The notes below the pieces were generated by a model. The model had not been told where the DNA came from, searched no databases, and saw only the letters and a program-made list of their open reading frames with translations. The position numbers and the translations under genes were made by a program. A DNA stretch of 37,460 nt from Mesorhizobium sp. (GTDB lineage: Bacteria > Pseudomonadota > Alphaproteobacteria > Rhizobiales > Rhizobiaceae). Below are positions 26,601-35,993 of this stretch, piece after piece. Numbering within the stretch: the first letter of the stretch is position 1; each line of letters opens with the position of its first letter. The stretch lies in NCBI GenBank assembly GCA_004017535.1, contig SAJS01000031.1, positions 1-37,460 of the forward strand, written 5' to 3'.

Positions 26601-26857
26601 TTGTCTAACCTTCAGTTTCTAAACCTGCCAAACCATTCTGCCCGCGCCAGGCGGCGCGCGGTCTCGGTCAGGCGGCCTTTGGAAAAGTTGGCGTTCCATA
26701 GTGGCATTTCGCCATTGCGTCAAGCTCCGGCGCGTAGCCTGCCGTCGGGCGCGCTCCATATAAAGGCCGGATTTCATACTATAAGCCCTTCACGAAGGGA
26801 TATGCCAGGCTGGAGCCGTTTCGTTCTGGCCGAACCGCCAGGGATTCGCCAGCCGCC

Positions 26858-27649
26858 ATGCTCCGTCCATCTCATGCATTCGCCACCCTTCTTGCCCTTG
26901 CCGTACCGGCAACAAGCTTCGCCGCCCCCTCGCCGCAGTCCTTCAAGGGCGAATATACGGTGTCCTATCTCGGCCTTTCGATCGCCAGGGCGACCTTCTC
27001 CAGCCGCTATGTGGGCGATACCTACGCCATCAACGGCACCGTCTCCGCCGCCGGGCTCGGCAGACTGTTCGACGACACGAAAGGCACGATTTCGTCGAAA
27101 GGCATCATTTCCGACAAGCGTATGACGCCGCAGGTGTTCAGGGCCGATTATACGTCAGGCAAGAAGTCCTCCATGGTCGACATCCGCTTCAGCAACGGGG
27201 CGGTCTCCTCCACGCAAGTCGTTCCCGCTCCAGGCAAGCGCGATCCGAAGAGCTGGGTGCCGATCGGCGACGGAGACCTGAAATCGGTGCTCGATCCGAT
27301 GGCCGCGACCGTCATCCATGCCGATAGCCTGGACAAGGTCTGCGGACGCACGGTCAAGTTCTATGATGGCGAGATGCGCGCCGACCTGACACTGACCTAT
27401 GCCTCCAGGGGCTCGATAGCGGTGCCGGGCTACAGGGGCGACACGGTGACCTGCAAGATGGGCTTCGAGCCGGTGGCGGGCTATCGCAAGGGACGCAAGG
27501 CGTTGAACTACCTCAAGAACAAGAGCCGCATGCTGGTGACGTTTGCACCGGTCGGTCAATCCGGCGTATATGCCCCGATCCGCGCCACGGTCGGGACCCA
27601 GATCGGTCCGCTGACCATCAGCGCCGGACGGTTCGAAGCGGTAAATTAG
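26858..27649 (+). CDS. DUF3108 domain exported protein
   Basis: 263 residues with a signal peptide (ATLLALAVPATSFAA). The mature chain is beta-rich, with FKGEYTVSYLGLSIARATFSSRY near the start and GFEPVAGYRKGRK later, as in DUF3108 proteins. These are probably periplasmic beta-barrel-like lipid-binding proteins of unknown role. The position divergent from rpmB is, from memory, common in Rhizobiales. A perfect inverted repeat CCCTTC-AC-GAAGGG (26787-26800) lies about 60 bases upstream. Confidence 0.85.
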   Translation: MLRPSHAFATLLALAVPATSFAAPSPQSFKGEYTVSYLGLSIARATFSSRYVGDTYAINGTVSAAGLGRLFDDTKGTISSKGIISDKRMTPQVFRADYTSGKKSSMVDIRFSNGAVSSTQVVPAPGKRDPKSWVPIGDGDLKSVLDPMAATVIHADSLDKVCGRTVKFYDGEMRADLTLTYASRGSIAVPGYRGDTVTCKMGFEPVAGYRKGRKALNYLKNKSRMLVTFAPVGQSGVYAPIRATVGTQIGPLTISAGRFEAVN

Positions 27650-27681
27650 GTCAGGCGCCACCGCGCGTCGGCGGGGGATAT

Positions 27682-28569
27682 ATGGGGCGCGCAACATTGA
27701 TTGGGTTTTCGGCGGTCGCCATGTGGGCGCTGCTGGCGCTGCTCACCGACGCCTCGGGGCAGGTGCCGCCATTCCTGCTGTCGGCCATCACCTTCGCCAT
27801 CGGCACCTGCGTCGGGCTGGCGGCCCGGCTGGTGATGCCGGCGCCCGACCGCAGTGAGAAGATCCCGCCACAGGTCTGGGTGATCGGCATAGCCGGCCTG
27901 TTCGGCTACCATTTCTTCTACTTCACGGCGCTGCGCAACGCGCCGGCGGTCGAGGCGAGCCTGATCGCCTATCTGTGGCCGCTGCTGATCGTGCTGGGTT
28001 CCGCGCTGATGCCGGGCGAGCGGCTGGCCTGGAACCATGTCGTCGGCGCGCTGCTCGGCCTTGCCGGTACCTTCCTGATCGTCACCAAGGGCGGCGGGCT
28101 GGCCTTCGACGCGCGTTATGCCTTCGGCTACGCGATGGCCGCCGTCTGCGCGCTTTTGTGGTCGTCCTATTCGCTCTTGTCGCGGCGCTTCCCCTCGGTG
28201 CCGACCTCGATCGTCACCTGGTTCTGCGCGGCGACGTCGGTGCTGTCGCTGGTCTGCCATTTTCTGCTTGAGAAGACCGTGCTGCCCGACGGCCCCGGAC
28301 AGTGGCTGGCTGTCGTTGGGCTCGGCCTGATGCCGGTTGGCGCGGCCTTCTACGCCTGGGACATCGGCGTCAAGCGCGGCAACATCCAGGTGCTTGGCGC
28401 CGCGAGCTACGCCGCGCCGCTGTTGTCGACGCTGGTGCTGATCGCCGCCGGCGTCGCCGAGCCGTCGCTGCGCATCCTCGCGGCCTGCGTGCTCATCACC
28501 GGGGGTGCCGCGCTGGCCGCGAAGTCTCTGCTGATGCGCAAGCCGGCGGTCAAAGAGGTGAACGCATGA
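27682..28569 (+). CDS. DMT family transporter (EamA, YddG-like)
   Basis: 295 residues with ten predicted helices in two EamA repeats. FYFTALRNAPAVEASLIAYLWPLLIVLGS and WSSYSLLSRRF are characteristic of the YddG aromatic amino acid exporter branch of the drug/metabolite transporter superfamily. The substrate is not certain. It overlaps the lysoplasmalogenase gene by four bases (ATGA), so the two are translated together. Confidence 0.9.
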   Translation: MGRATLIGFSAVAMWALLALLTDASGQVPPFLLSAITFAIGTCVGLAARLVMPAPDRSEKIPPQVWVIGIAGLFGYHFFYFTALRNAPAVEASLIAYLWPLLIVLGSALMPGERLAWNHVVGALLGLAGTFLIVTKGGGLAFDARYAFGYAMAAVCALLWSSYSLLSRRFPSVPTSIVTWFCAATSVLSLVCHFLLEKTVLPDGPGQWLAVVGLGLMPVGAAFYAWDIGVKRGNIQVLGAASYAAPLLSTLVLIAAGVAEPSLRILAACVLITGGAALAAKSLLMRKPAVKEVNA

Positions 28570-29237
28570 TGCCGTTTCCCGGCGGCATCGAGGCCAATGC
28601 CAACGCGACGCTTCTGTTCTCGTTCGTCGCGTCCGTGATCTACGCCTTTGCGCTCGACATGCCGCCGAAATGGACGCGCACGGCGGCAAAGACGTTTGCA
28701 GTCGCCTTGCTGGCCGTGCTTGCCGCAATGCAGGGCGGTCCGCCGCTGCTTGTCGCGGCGCTGGGCTTGAGCGCCATCGGCGACGCCTTCCTGTCGCGCG
28801 ACGGCGAGAAGGCCTTCCTCGGCGGGCTGGCGAGCTTCCTCGCCAGCCACATCGCCTATGTCGCGCTGTTCTTGCAGGCGGGTGGCGGGCTCCGACTGTT
28901 GAGCGCCGAATCCTGGCGGGGCGCGATCGCGCTGGTCATGGCCGCATTCAGCATCGTCATGCTTGCCGCGCTCTGGCGCCGCGTCGGTCCGCAACTGCGC
29001 ATCCCGATCGCCGTCTATGTCGCGGCGATCCTCGCCATGGGCATTTCGGCGCTTACCACCGGCAGCGCATGGGTCATCGCCGGCGCGGTGCTGTTCATCG
29101 CCTCGGACGGGTTGCTGGCGACCGAGCGCTTCCTGCTCGCGGCGATCTCGCCGCAGCGCCTGTGGATGCGCTACGCGGTCTGGGCCCTTTATTACGCCGC
29201 CCAGCTGGCGATCACGCTGGGGTTTCTGCTGGCCTAG
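28566..29237 (+). CDS. Lysoplasmalogenase / YhhN family membrane protein
   Basis: 223 residues with about eight helices. AALGLSAIGDAFLSRDGEKAFLGGLASFLASHIAYVALF is the YhhN/TMEM86 signature, with conserved acidic residues in the membrane. Family members cleave the vinyl ether bond of lysoplasmalogens, but bacterial substrates are unclear. It starts at ATG 28566 inside the previous stop and ends four bases into the convergent cupin gene. Confidence 0.88.
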   Translation: MMPFPGGIEANANATLLFSFVASVIYAFALDMPPKWTRTAAKTFAVALLAVLAAMQGGPPLLVAALGLSAIGDAFLSRDGEKAFLGGLASFLASHIAYVALFLQAGGGLRLLSAESWRGAIALVMAAFSIVMLAALWRRVGPQLRIPIAVYVAAILAMGISALTTGSAWVIAGAVLFIASDGLLATERFLLAAISPQRLWMRYAVWALYYAAQLAITLGFLLA

Positions 29238-29659
29238 ACCGGCTGCCAGCCGGGCTCAGCCAGCTCGAAGGCCGCGAAATCGAAGCCCGGCGCCACGGTG
29301 CAGCCGACCAGCGTCCATTCACCTAAGCTGCGCGCCGACTGCCACCAGCCGGCCGGCACGACGATCTGCGGTCGCTCGCCCGCGGCAAGAGCCGTGCCAA
29401 GCACCTGCTCGATGACCACGCCTGCGCCCTCCTCATGCATCGACAGCGCCAGCGGTGCGCCGGCATAAAAATGCCAGACCTCGGCCGCGTCCTTCACCCG
29501 ATGCCATGCCGAAAGCTGACCTTGCTCGAGGAGGAAGTAGATCGCGGTGGAATGACCGCGTGGGCCACCCGCGGCGTCGCGAAACGTCTCGGCATACCAG
29601 CCGCCCTCGGGATGCGGCTCAAGGCCTAGCGTTGCGATGATCTCGGCGGCGCTGGTCAT
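29234..29659 (-). CDS. Cupin domain protein (DUF985)
   Basis: 141 residues. It starts with the DUF985 hallmark LGLEPHPEGGWYAETFRD, then STAIYFLLEQGQLSAWHRVKDAAEVWHFYAG and VPAGWWQSARSLGEWTLVGCTVAPGFDFAAFEL. This is a single-domain cupin, probably a sugar- or metal-binding enzyme, with no known reaction. It is convergent with the YhhN gene (four-base overlap) and downstream of gloB. Confidence 0.9.
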   Translation of the reverse strand: MTSAAEIIATLGLEPHPEGGWYAETFRDAAGGPRGHSTAIYFLLEQGQLSAWHRVKDAAEVWHFYAGAPLALSMHEEGAGVVIEQVLGTALAAGERPQIVVPAGWWQSARSLGEWTLVGCTVAPGFDFAAFELAEPGWQPV

Positions 29660-29701
29660 TGGCGGTCTTTGGCCCGGTGCATGTCGCTAAATGCGGTGGA
29701 A

Positions 29702-30469
29702 TTAGAAATTATCCTTGCGCTTGCGGATCTCCGCGAACACCTCGGCGTCCGAGGCTTTCTCCATGCCGAGATGCTTGCGGATCGCTGGGTCGTGCCAACG
29801 CAGGAACGGGTTGGTCGACAGCTCCTCGCCGATGGTCGTCGGCAGCGTCGGCTTGTTGTCGGCGCGCAGCGCCTCGATCCTGGCCGCGCGCTGCGTAAGC
29901 AGCGGGTTGCCCGGGTCGACCGTCACCGCGAAGCGGGCATTGGCAAGTGTGTATTCGTGGCCGCAATAGATGGCGGTATCCGCCGGCAGCGCCGCCAGCT
30001 TCTTCAGCGATTCATACATAACCGGCGGCTTGCATTCGAACAGGCGGCCGCAACCCAGCGCGAACAAAGTGTCGGCGGTGAAGGCCACTTTTGAGGCTGG
30101 CAGGTGGTAGGAGACATGGCCGGCGGTATGGCCGGGCGTCTCGATGACCTCGATCCGTTCCTCGCCAAGGCGCACGACCGAGCCCTGGCTGACCGTCTCG
30201 TCGATGCCGGGAATGTTTGCCTTCTCGGCTTCCGGGCCGATGATGCGCAGCTTGAAGCGGTCCTTGAGCGCCAGATTGGCCTCGACGTGATCGGCATGAT
30301 GGTGCGTGGTGAGGATCAATGTCGGCGTCCAGCCGGTGCGCTCGATCGCCGCAAGGATCGGCGCTTCTTCCGGCGCGTCGATTATCGCCGTCTCGCCGCT
30401 TTTGGGATCGTGGACCAGCACGCCAAAATTGTCCGTGCGGCACATGAACTGCTCGATCTCGACGGCCAT
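29702..30469 (-). CDS. gloB: Hydroxyacylglutathione hydrolase (glyoxalase II)
   Basis: 255 residues of the metallo-beta-lactamase fold that hydrolyse S-lactoylglutathione in methylglyoxal detoxification. Metal ligands are in THHHADH, GHTAGHVSYH and FTADTLFALGCGR, then GHEYT. The C-terminal NPFLRWHDPAIRKHLG fits the glutathione-binding domain. ATG 30469 gives family length. ATG 30475, two codons upstream, has GGAG four bases before it and is nearly as good. It is divergent from a methyltransferase gene. Confidence 0.95.
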   Translation of the reverse strand: MAVEIEQFMCRTDNFGVLVHDPKSGETAIIDAPEEAPILAAIERTGWTPTLILTTHHHADHVEANLALKDRFKLRIIGPEAEKANIPGIDETVSQGSVVRLGEERIEVIETPGHTAGHVSYHLPASKVAFTADTLFALGCGRLFECKPPVMYESLKKLAALPADTAIYCGHEYTLANARFAVTVDPGNPLLTQRAARIEALRADNKPTLPTTIGEELSTNPFLRWHDPAIRKHLGMEKASDAEVFAEIRKRKDNF

Positions 30470-30530
30470 AGGCATCTTTCTCCATCTATCGCCGCAGACA
30501 TAGGGCGACCGGCCGCCGATGTCATCCGGC

Positions 30531-30584
30531 TTTGTCGAACTTGGCGCGTTCATCGAACTTGCCGCCTTTGTTGAACTTGGCATT
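30531..30584. repeat. Three 18-bp imperfect tandem repeats between gloB and methyltransferase
   Basis: Three units, TTTGTCGAACTTGGCGCG, TTCATCGAACTTGCCGCC and TTTGTTGAACTTGGCATT, follow one another without spacing. They lie in the divergent intergenic region, 23 bases before the methyltransferase start. They may be repeated regulator sites or slippage products. Confidence 0.7.
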
Positions 30585-30606
30585 CATCGCGGCTACCGTC
30601 CCGCCC

Positions 30607-31374
30607 ATGCATTCGGACATCGTCGATCTGCGCTCCTTCTATTCGTCCATGCTCGGCCGCCTTGCCGAGCATTCGATCACCATGGCGCTGTCGTCCATTT
30701 GGACAACAGTGCCCAACGAGCGGCTGGTCGGCCTCGGCTATACGCTGCCGTGGCTGGAACGCTTCGGCACCGATGCCGAGCGTGTCTTCGCTTTCATGCC
30801 GGCGACGCAAGGCGCGGTGGTGTGGCCGGCGACCGGGCCGGCGGCGACGGCGCTGGTCTTCGACGAGGAACTGCCGCTGGTCGATTCCTGCATCGATCGC
30901 GTGCTGCTCGTGCATTCGCTCGAACACGCCGAAAACCCGCGCGAGACGCTGAACGAGATCTGGCGCGTGCTGTCGCCGGCGGGCAGAGTCGTCATCGTCG
31001 TGCCCAACCGGCGCGGCGTCTGGGCGCGCTTCGAGCACACGCCCTTCGGCAACGGCCGGCCGTTCTCGCGCGGCCAGCTGACCGAGTTGCTGCGCGAGGC
31101 GAACTTCACCCCGGCCACGTGGAGCGATGCGCTGTTCTTCCCGCCGTCGCCGCGGCGTTTCGTGATGCGGTTCCACAATGTGCTGGAGCGGGCCGGCCGC
31201 CGGTTCTGGCCGATCTTTTCGGGCGTCATCGTCGTCGAAGCGCAGAAACGGCTCTACCAGGGCGTGCCGGTCGCCCAGCGCGCCTCGCGCCGCGTCTTCG
31301 TGCCGGTCTTCTCGCCACAGGGGGCCGCAACACGGCTTGGCCGGGAGGCGGCCAAGCCGCGCACGGCCAAGTGA
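30607..31374 (+). CDS. Class I SAM-dependent methyltransferase-like protein
   Basis: 255 residues. The end of the Rossmann core is clear: SCIDRVLLVHSLEHAENPRETLNEIWRVLSPAGRVVIVVPNRRG. Motif I appears to be LVGLGYTLPWL, lacking the third Gly of GxGxG, as in a rhizobial subfamily next to gloB. ATG at 30607 (MHSDIVDLRSFY) is preferred to 30532, which would read through the tandem repeat. The substrate is unknown; divergence from gloB may be incidental. Confidence 0.82.
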   Translation: MHSDIVDLRSFYSSMLGRLAEHSITMALSSIWTTVPNERLVGLGYTLPWLERFGTDAERVFAFMPATQGAVVWPATGPAATALVFDEELPLVDSCIDRVLLVHSLEHAENPRETLNEIWRVLSPAGRVVIVVPNRRGVWARFEHTPFGNGRPFSRGQLTELLREANFTPATWSDALFFPPSPRRFVMRFHNVLERAGRRFWPIFSGVIVVEAQKRLYQGVPVAQRASRRVFVPVFSPQGAATRLGREAAKPRTAK

Positions 31375-31502
31375 CGCGTTCGTGATCACTGCAGCGCCTT
31401 GCATCGCGCGGATATCGTCACCCTATCTGAGGCGTGCCCGATCCAAGGCATGCTCGTTTAGTGCGGCATTCGTAACCGCCGCGGGAATCAGGAAAATCCT
31501 CT

Positions 31503-33329
31503 ATGGACGACCAGACCGATAAAAAGCCGGCGCCGCAAAAGGCCGCCGTCTCGGTGGAGGCAAGCAGCCTCGCCGACCAGGTGGCGACGATCAAGCTGGG
31601 CCTGAAAGCCTCGCCGGTGCGCGGGCCACTTGCCTGGGTCTGCGTCGGCATCGTGGCGGTCATCGTCGCCACCTCGATCGGGCAGGTCCTGCTCAATCGC
31701 TGGAACCAGCCTTTCTACGATGCGCTGGCGCGGCGCGACATGGCGGACTTCCTGCACCAGCTGCTGGTCTTCGCGATGATCGCCGGTGGGCTTCTGGTGC
31801 TCAATATCGGCCAGACCTGGCTCAATCAGATGATCCGGTTGCGGTTGCGCGAGGCACTGACGCTCGACCTGATCGATCAATGGATGCGCCCGGCACGGGC
31901 CTTCCGGCTGGCCAATGCCGGCGCCATCGGCGTCAATCCGGACCAGCGCATGCAGCAGGATGCCGCTCACTTGTCGGACCTCTCCACGGATCTCGGCGTC
32001 GGGCTGCTGCAGTCCTTCATCCTGCTCGTCTCCTTCATCGGCGTCTTGTGGGAGCTGTCTTCCGGCTTCGTCTTCCACATCGGCGGCTATTCGCTGGCGA
32101 TACCGGGCTACATGGTCTGGGCCGCCTTCCTCTATGCCGGCATCGCGTCGTGGCTGAGCTGGCTGGTCGGACGTCCGCTGATCGGGCTCAACAGCGAGCG
32201 CTATACCCGAGAAGCGGAGCTGCGCTCCTCAATGGTGCGGGTCAACGAGAATGTCGACGCAATCGCGCTTTACCATGGTGAGCCCGACGCCCGGCGCCGG
32301 CTGGAGCTTGACCTGGGCACGCTGCTGGGCGCCATGCGACGCATCTTCACGGCCCAGATCAACCTGTCCTGGGTGACCGACACCTATGGCTGGATAACGG
32401 TGGTGGCGCCCATCCTGGTGGCTTCGCCGGTATATTTCTCGGGCGACATCTCGTTCGGCGGGCTGATGATGGCGGTCGGCGCCTTCAACCAGGTCCATTC
32501 GTCGCTCCGGTGGTTCATCAACAATATCGGCAGCATCGCCGACTGGCGCGCGACGCTGATGCGCGTGGCCGATTTCCGTATCGCGCTCACCGAGACCGAT
32601 GCGCTGCACGACACCGAAAAACGCATCCAGTTCGGTGAAAACGCCAATGGCAGCCTGACCTTTGACAAGCTTCAGGTGTCGTCGCCGGAAGGCTGCACCA
32701 AGCTTGCCCAGACGGATGTTGAAATCCACGCCGGCGAGCGCGTCATGATTACCGGCGAGCCGGGTGCCGGCAAGACATTGTTCTTCCGCGCGATTGCCGG
32801 CCTGTGGCCCTGGGGGAGCGGCCGCATCGGCGTTCCAGCGGGCGAAACTCCCATCTTCGTGCCGCGCGTGCCCTATTTCCCGGCCGGCACGCTGCGCGAG
32901 GTCCTCGATCATCCCAACGGCGAGGCCCCAGCCAGCGATGCCGAGATCACGGCCGTGCTCACGGAACTCGGCCTCGATCGTCTGGCAACCAGCCTTGACC
33001 AGCCCGGGCGGTGGGAACGCGAGCTCAGCGATGACGAACAACGAGCGCTGGCTTTCGCCAGACTCGCCTTGCGCAAGCCTAAATGGGTGATCATGGACGA
33101 GGCGCTCGACGCGTTCGACGGCCCGTCGCTGCGGCGGGTGCTGGCGATGATGGAAAAGCGCCTGCCGGGGACTGCCATCCTGAACATCGGACGCGGCCTG
33201 CACAACACCCAGTTCTTCCCGCGCGCGCTGAGCATCGTAAAAGATACCGGCGCACCGGCGCTCAAGCCGGCGCGCGTCCGCGCCGGAGCGATCGAGCCGC
33301 CGCCCCAGGCGGCGCGCCGCAAGAAATAG
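31503..33329 (+). CDS. ABC transporter, fused permease-ATPase (YddA/SbmA-type)
   Basis: 608 residues. A membrane domain of the ABC_membrane_2 (SbmA/BacA, ABCD) type occupies about 40-370, with NRWNQPFYDALARRDMADF and NPDQRMQQDAAHLSDL. The ATPase domain follows: Walker A GEPGAGKT (about 419-426), a signature reading ELSDDEQRAL rather than LSGGEQ, and Walker B WVIMDEALD. The H-loop position reads NIGRGLHN, with no His in the usual place. As far as I recall, rhizobial relatives share both features. The substrate (peptide, lipid or small metabolite) is unknown. Confidence 0.9.
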   Translation: MDDQTDKKPAPQKAAVSVEASSLADQVATIKLGLKASPVRGPLAWVCVGIVAVIVATSIGQVLLNRWNQPFYDALARRDMADFLHQLLVFAMIAGGLLVLNIGQTWLNQMIRLRLREALTLDLIDQWMRPARAFRLANAGAIGVNPDQRMQQDAAHLSDLSTDLGVGLLQSFILLVSFIGVLWELSSGFVFHIGGYSLAIPGYMVWAAFLYAGIASWLSWLVGRPLIGLNSERYTREAELRSSMVRVNENVDAIALYHGEPDARRRLELDLGTLLGAMRRIFTAQINLSWVTDTYGWITVVAPILVASPVYFSGDISFGGLMMAVGAFNQVHSSLRWFINNIGSIADWRATLMRVADFRIALTETDALHDTEKRIQFGENANGSLTFDKLQVSSPEGCTKLAQTDVEIHAGERVMITGEPGAGKTLFFRAIAGLWPWGSGRIGVPAGETPIFVPRVPYFPAGTLREVLDHPNGEAPASDAEITAVLTELGLDRLATSLDQPGRWERELSDDEQRALAFARLALRKPKWVIMDEALDAFDGPSLRRVLAMMEKRLPGTAILNIGRGLHNTQFFPRALSIVKDTGAPALKPARVRAGAIEPPPQAARRKK

Positions 33330-33387
33330 CTTTATTTTGCCGTGATCGCCGGGGAGAATCGCCGGGGTCGACAGAACGCCTGCAGCC

Positions 33388-34188
33388 ATGCTCGAGATGC
33401 TCAGCCTGCTTGCCTGTTTCGCCTGTGCCGAGGCGGCTTCGTTGCCGGCGCCTGGCGGCGGCACGCCGGTCGATGTGGAACTCGTGCTCGCCGTCGACAT
33501 CTCGCAGTCGATGGATGAGGAGGAATTCGCGCTGCAGCGCGCCGGTTATGTCGAGGCGCTGCGCCATCGCGATTTCATCAACGCGGTGCGTTCGGGGACG
33601 AACGGGCGCATCGCGCTTGCCTATTTCGAATGGGCAGGGGTGGTGCGCGACGACGGTGTCATCGCGTGGCAGGTTATTGACGGCGAGGACAGCGCCGATG
33701 CCTTCGCCGACAAGATCGCCTCCAGGCCGTTCCGGAGCTTTCGCGGCACCTCAATCTCGGGCGCGCTGGGCTTCGGCATCGGGCTCCTGGAGAAAAGCGC
33801 TTTTTCGGCCCCCCGCCGGGTCATCGACATATCGGGCGATGGCCCCAACAATACCGGACGGCCCGTCGCCGCGATCCGCGATGCCGCCGTTGCCGAGGAT
33901 ATCGTCATCAACGGTCTGCCCATACTCATCAGGCCGTCGCCGAGCGTCAGCCGCCTCGATCGATATTATGCCGATTGCGTGACCGGAGGAGACGGTTCCT
34001 TCGTGCTGCCGATCTACGCGGCGTCCGAATTCGCGACCGCCATCCGCCGCAAGCTGATCCAGGAGGTGAGCGGCCTGACCGACGGCAGATCCCTTCGCGT
34101 CCAGGATGCGGCGCCCGTCGATTGTATGCTGGGCGAGCGCCTGCGGCAGCGGTTCTCCGACCCCTATTTTCCGGAACTCGACAGATAG
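33388..34188 (+). CDS. DUF1194 exported protein with VWA-like domain
   Basis: 266 residues. A short signal peptide (LLACFACAEA) is followed by VDVELVLAVDISQSMD, a MIDAS-like motif (D37, S39, S41). FRGTSISGALGFGIGLL and RRVIDISGDGPNNTGRP follow, all typical of DUF1194. A periplasmic VWA protein of unknown function. It is 58 bases downstream of the ABC transporter and may be in the same transcript. It ends 9 bases before the convergent glycosyltransferase gene. Confidence 0.87.
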   Translation: MLEMLSLLACFACAEAASLPAPGGGTPVDVELVLAVDISQSMDEEEFALQRAGYVEALRHRDFINAVRSGTNGRIALAYFEWAGVVRDDGVIAWQVIDGEDSADAFADKIASRPFRSFRGTSISGALGFGIGLLEKSAFSAPRRVIDISGDGPNNTGRPVAAIRDAAVAEDIVINGLPILIRPSPSVSRLDRYYADCVTGGDGSFVLPIYAASEFATAIRRKLIQEVSGLTDGRSLRVQDAAPVDCMLGERLRQRFSDPYFPELDR

Positions 34189-34197
34189 AGGCTCGCA

Positions 34198-35127
34198 TCA
34201 GACCGCCCGGGCGCCGTACTTGGCGCGGAACTCATCATAACAGTCGCGGCGCCAGCGCCGACCGACGACATAACCGCGCAGCAGTTGCGGCAGCGAATAG
34301 CCGAGCGCGTTGGACGAGCGATTGGCAACGTAGCCGGAAAAGGCCTGCTGCAGCCGGCCCTTCAATGTGTCGGCGATGATCTGGCGAGCGATCATAAAGG
34401 GCGGGATATCGGGATAGCGGTCGGCGATATAGGGATGCTTGTCGATCAGGTTGGCATAGGCCGCGACATAGCCGTCGCGCCGGCGGGAGATCGAGTTCTC
34501 CGAATTGTACTTCTTCCAGTCGATATCTTCGGACAGCTGGGCCCCGCCGCGGCGGGCAAAGCGCAGCAGAAGGTCGAGATCCTGCATGCGCGTGATGTCG
34601 CTGTCATAGCCGCCGATCGCCAGCAGCGATTCGTGTCTGGCGGTGATTGCCGAGCCGGCGATGAAAATAGTCTGCGAGACAAGGGCGCGCTGCAGCGTGC
34701 TTTTATCAAGAAAGGTTTCGCGGTTGATGCATTTGGTGCTGCGGCTGCCCTTTAGCGACAGGAACGAGCTGATCAGGACTTCGAGCGAGGGATTCTGGTC
34801 GAAGCGCGCCAGCGTCCGCTCCAGCCGGTCCGGCAGATAGACGTCGTCCGAATCGAGGAAGGTCACCACGGGCGCCCGCGCGCGCTCGATGCCCGCGTTG
34901 CGGGCGGCATTGGCGCCGCGCCATTTGGCGCCGACATAGATCAGCCTCGGGTCGCGGATCTCGGCGAGCGCAGCGGCCGTTCCGTCGGTCGAACCGTCGT
35001 CGACCACGATGTGCTCGAAGCGGGTAAGTGTCTGCGCCAGAACGCTTTCCACCGCACGTACGACCTGACTGCGCCGGTTGTGGGTCGGCGTGATCACTGA
35101 GATCAGCGGAACGTCCTGGTTCGACAT
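34198..35127 (-). CDS. Family 2 glycosyltransferase
   Basis: 309 residues with a GT-A fold: ISVITPTHNRRSQVVRAVESVLAQT, VVDDGSTDGT, and the metal/nucleotide-sugar motif LDSDD (D92-D95). The rest lacks recognisable membrane helices except perhaps weak ones near the C terminus, so it is a cytosolic or membrane-associated transferase for a surface polysaccharide. Donor and acceptor are unknown. No other polysaccharide gene adjoins it. Confidence 0.9.
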   Translation of the reverse strand: MSNQDVPLISVITPTHNRRSQVVRAVESVLAQTLTRFEHIVVDDGSTDGTAAALAEIRDPRLIYVGAKWRGANAARNAGIERARAPVVTFLDSDDVYLPDRLERTLARFDQNPSLEVLISSFLSLKGSRSTKCINRETFLDKSTLQRALVSQTIFIAGSAITARHESLLAIGGYDSDITRMQDLDLLLRFARRGGAQLSEDIDWKKYNSENSISRRRDGYVAAYANLIDKHPYIADRYPDIPPFMIARQIIADTLKGRLQQAFSGYVANRSSNALGYSLPQLLRGYVVGRRWRRDCYDEFRAKYGARAV

Positions 35128-35378
35128 CGGGCTGCCACCGGTCGGATCTGGCGCGTGTCGGATGGGTTTAATGGCTATGTTCTTATCCCACCTGTGATTT
35201 GCGGTCGACGCTACAAAAAAGCCACCTATGTGTCACGCCGAGCCGGCCGAGAAATGCGAAACGGAGGCTTTTCCGCAACGTTGCGGTTTGATGGCAACAC
35301 AATCGGCCTTCCGGTCAGCGGAGGCCGTCCGCCGGCCGGCGGTGAGGATCATGCGCTCATGGAACCGATCGCGCGGCG

Positions 35379-35993
35379 TCAGCGCCTGAGCAGAAACACC
35401 GCTTGCTGGCCAAAGAAGTTCCAGAACCACCACGGCATCGACAGGCCGATCTTCTGGCCGTTGGCGTCGAGCGCGGTTGCCTTCTCGACGGTCGCGCCAA
35501 GCTCTTCGCACAGGTTGACGAAGTCGCGGATGGTGCAGAAGTGGATATTGGGCGTGTCGTACCAGGAGTAGGGCAGGTCCTTGGTGACCGGCATCCTGCC
35601 CTTGATCAGCAGCGAAAAACGCACGCGCCAATGGCCGAAATTGGGGAAGGAGACGATGGCCCGATTGCCGATCCGAAGCAGCTCATCGAGCACCACCTTC
35701 GGGTTGCGCGTCGCCTGCAGCGTCTGCGACAGCACGACGAAGTCGAAGCCCTTGTCGGCATAGAATTTTAGATCCGTGTCGGCATCGCCCTGGATCACGG
35801 AGAGCCCGCGCGCCACGCATTCATTGACGCCACGCTGCGACAGTTCCAGCCCGCGGCCATCGACCTGCTTGGTCTCCTGCAGAAGTTCCAGAAGCACGCC
35901 GTCGCCCGAACCGACGTCGAGGACGCGCGACTTGGCCGGAATGAGATCGGTGACGACTTCGAGGTCGACACGCTGGGCGCGGTTGACGCTCAT
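35379..35993 (-). CDS. metW: Methionine biosynthesis protein MetW
   Basis: 204 residues with a methyltransferase fold: [17 protein letters not shown] (motif I), [42 protein letters not shown], and the MetW-typical [38 protein letters not shown]. MetW works with MetX in homoserine acylation in alpha- and gammaproteobacteria. The ATG at 35993 overlaps the metX stop (ATGA). The reading frame continues upstream as a shadow of metX and is not coding there. Confidence 0.97.
   Translation of the reverse strand: MSVNRAQRVDLEVVTDLIPAKSRVLDVGSGDGVLLELLQETKQVDGRGLELSQRGVNECVARGLSVIQGDADTDLKFYADKGFDFVVLSQTLQATRNPKVVLDELLRIGNRAIVSFPNFGHWRVRFSLLIKGRMPVTKDLPYSWYDTPNIHFCTIRDFVNLCEELGATVEKATALDANGQKIGLSMPWWFWNFFGQQAVFLLRR

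Noticed and set aside
26601-26857. Firm promoter call for rpmB and the DUF3108 gene
   Set aside because: TATAAA (26759-26764) and TATAAG (26780-26785) resemble -10 elements, but no acceptable -35 lies at proper spacing.
35128-35378. Gap between the glycosyltransferase and metW, with a plus-strand open frame
   Set aside because: The frame (35155-35571) runs antisense into metW and shows no family features. No tRNA, repeat or strong hairpin was seen in the gap.
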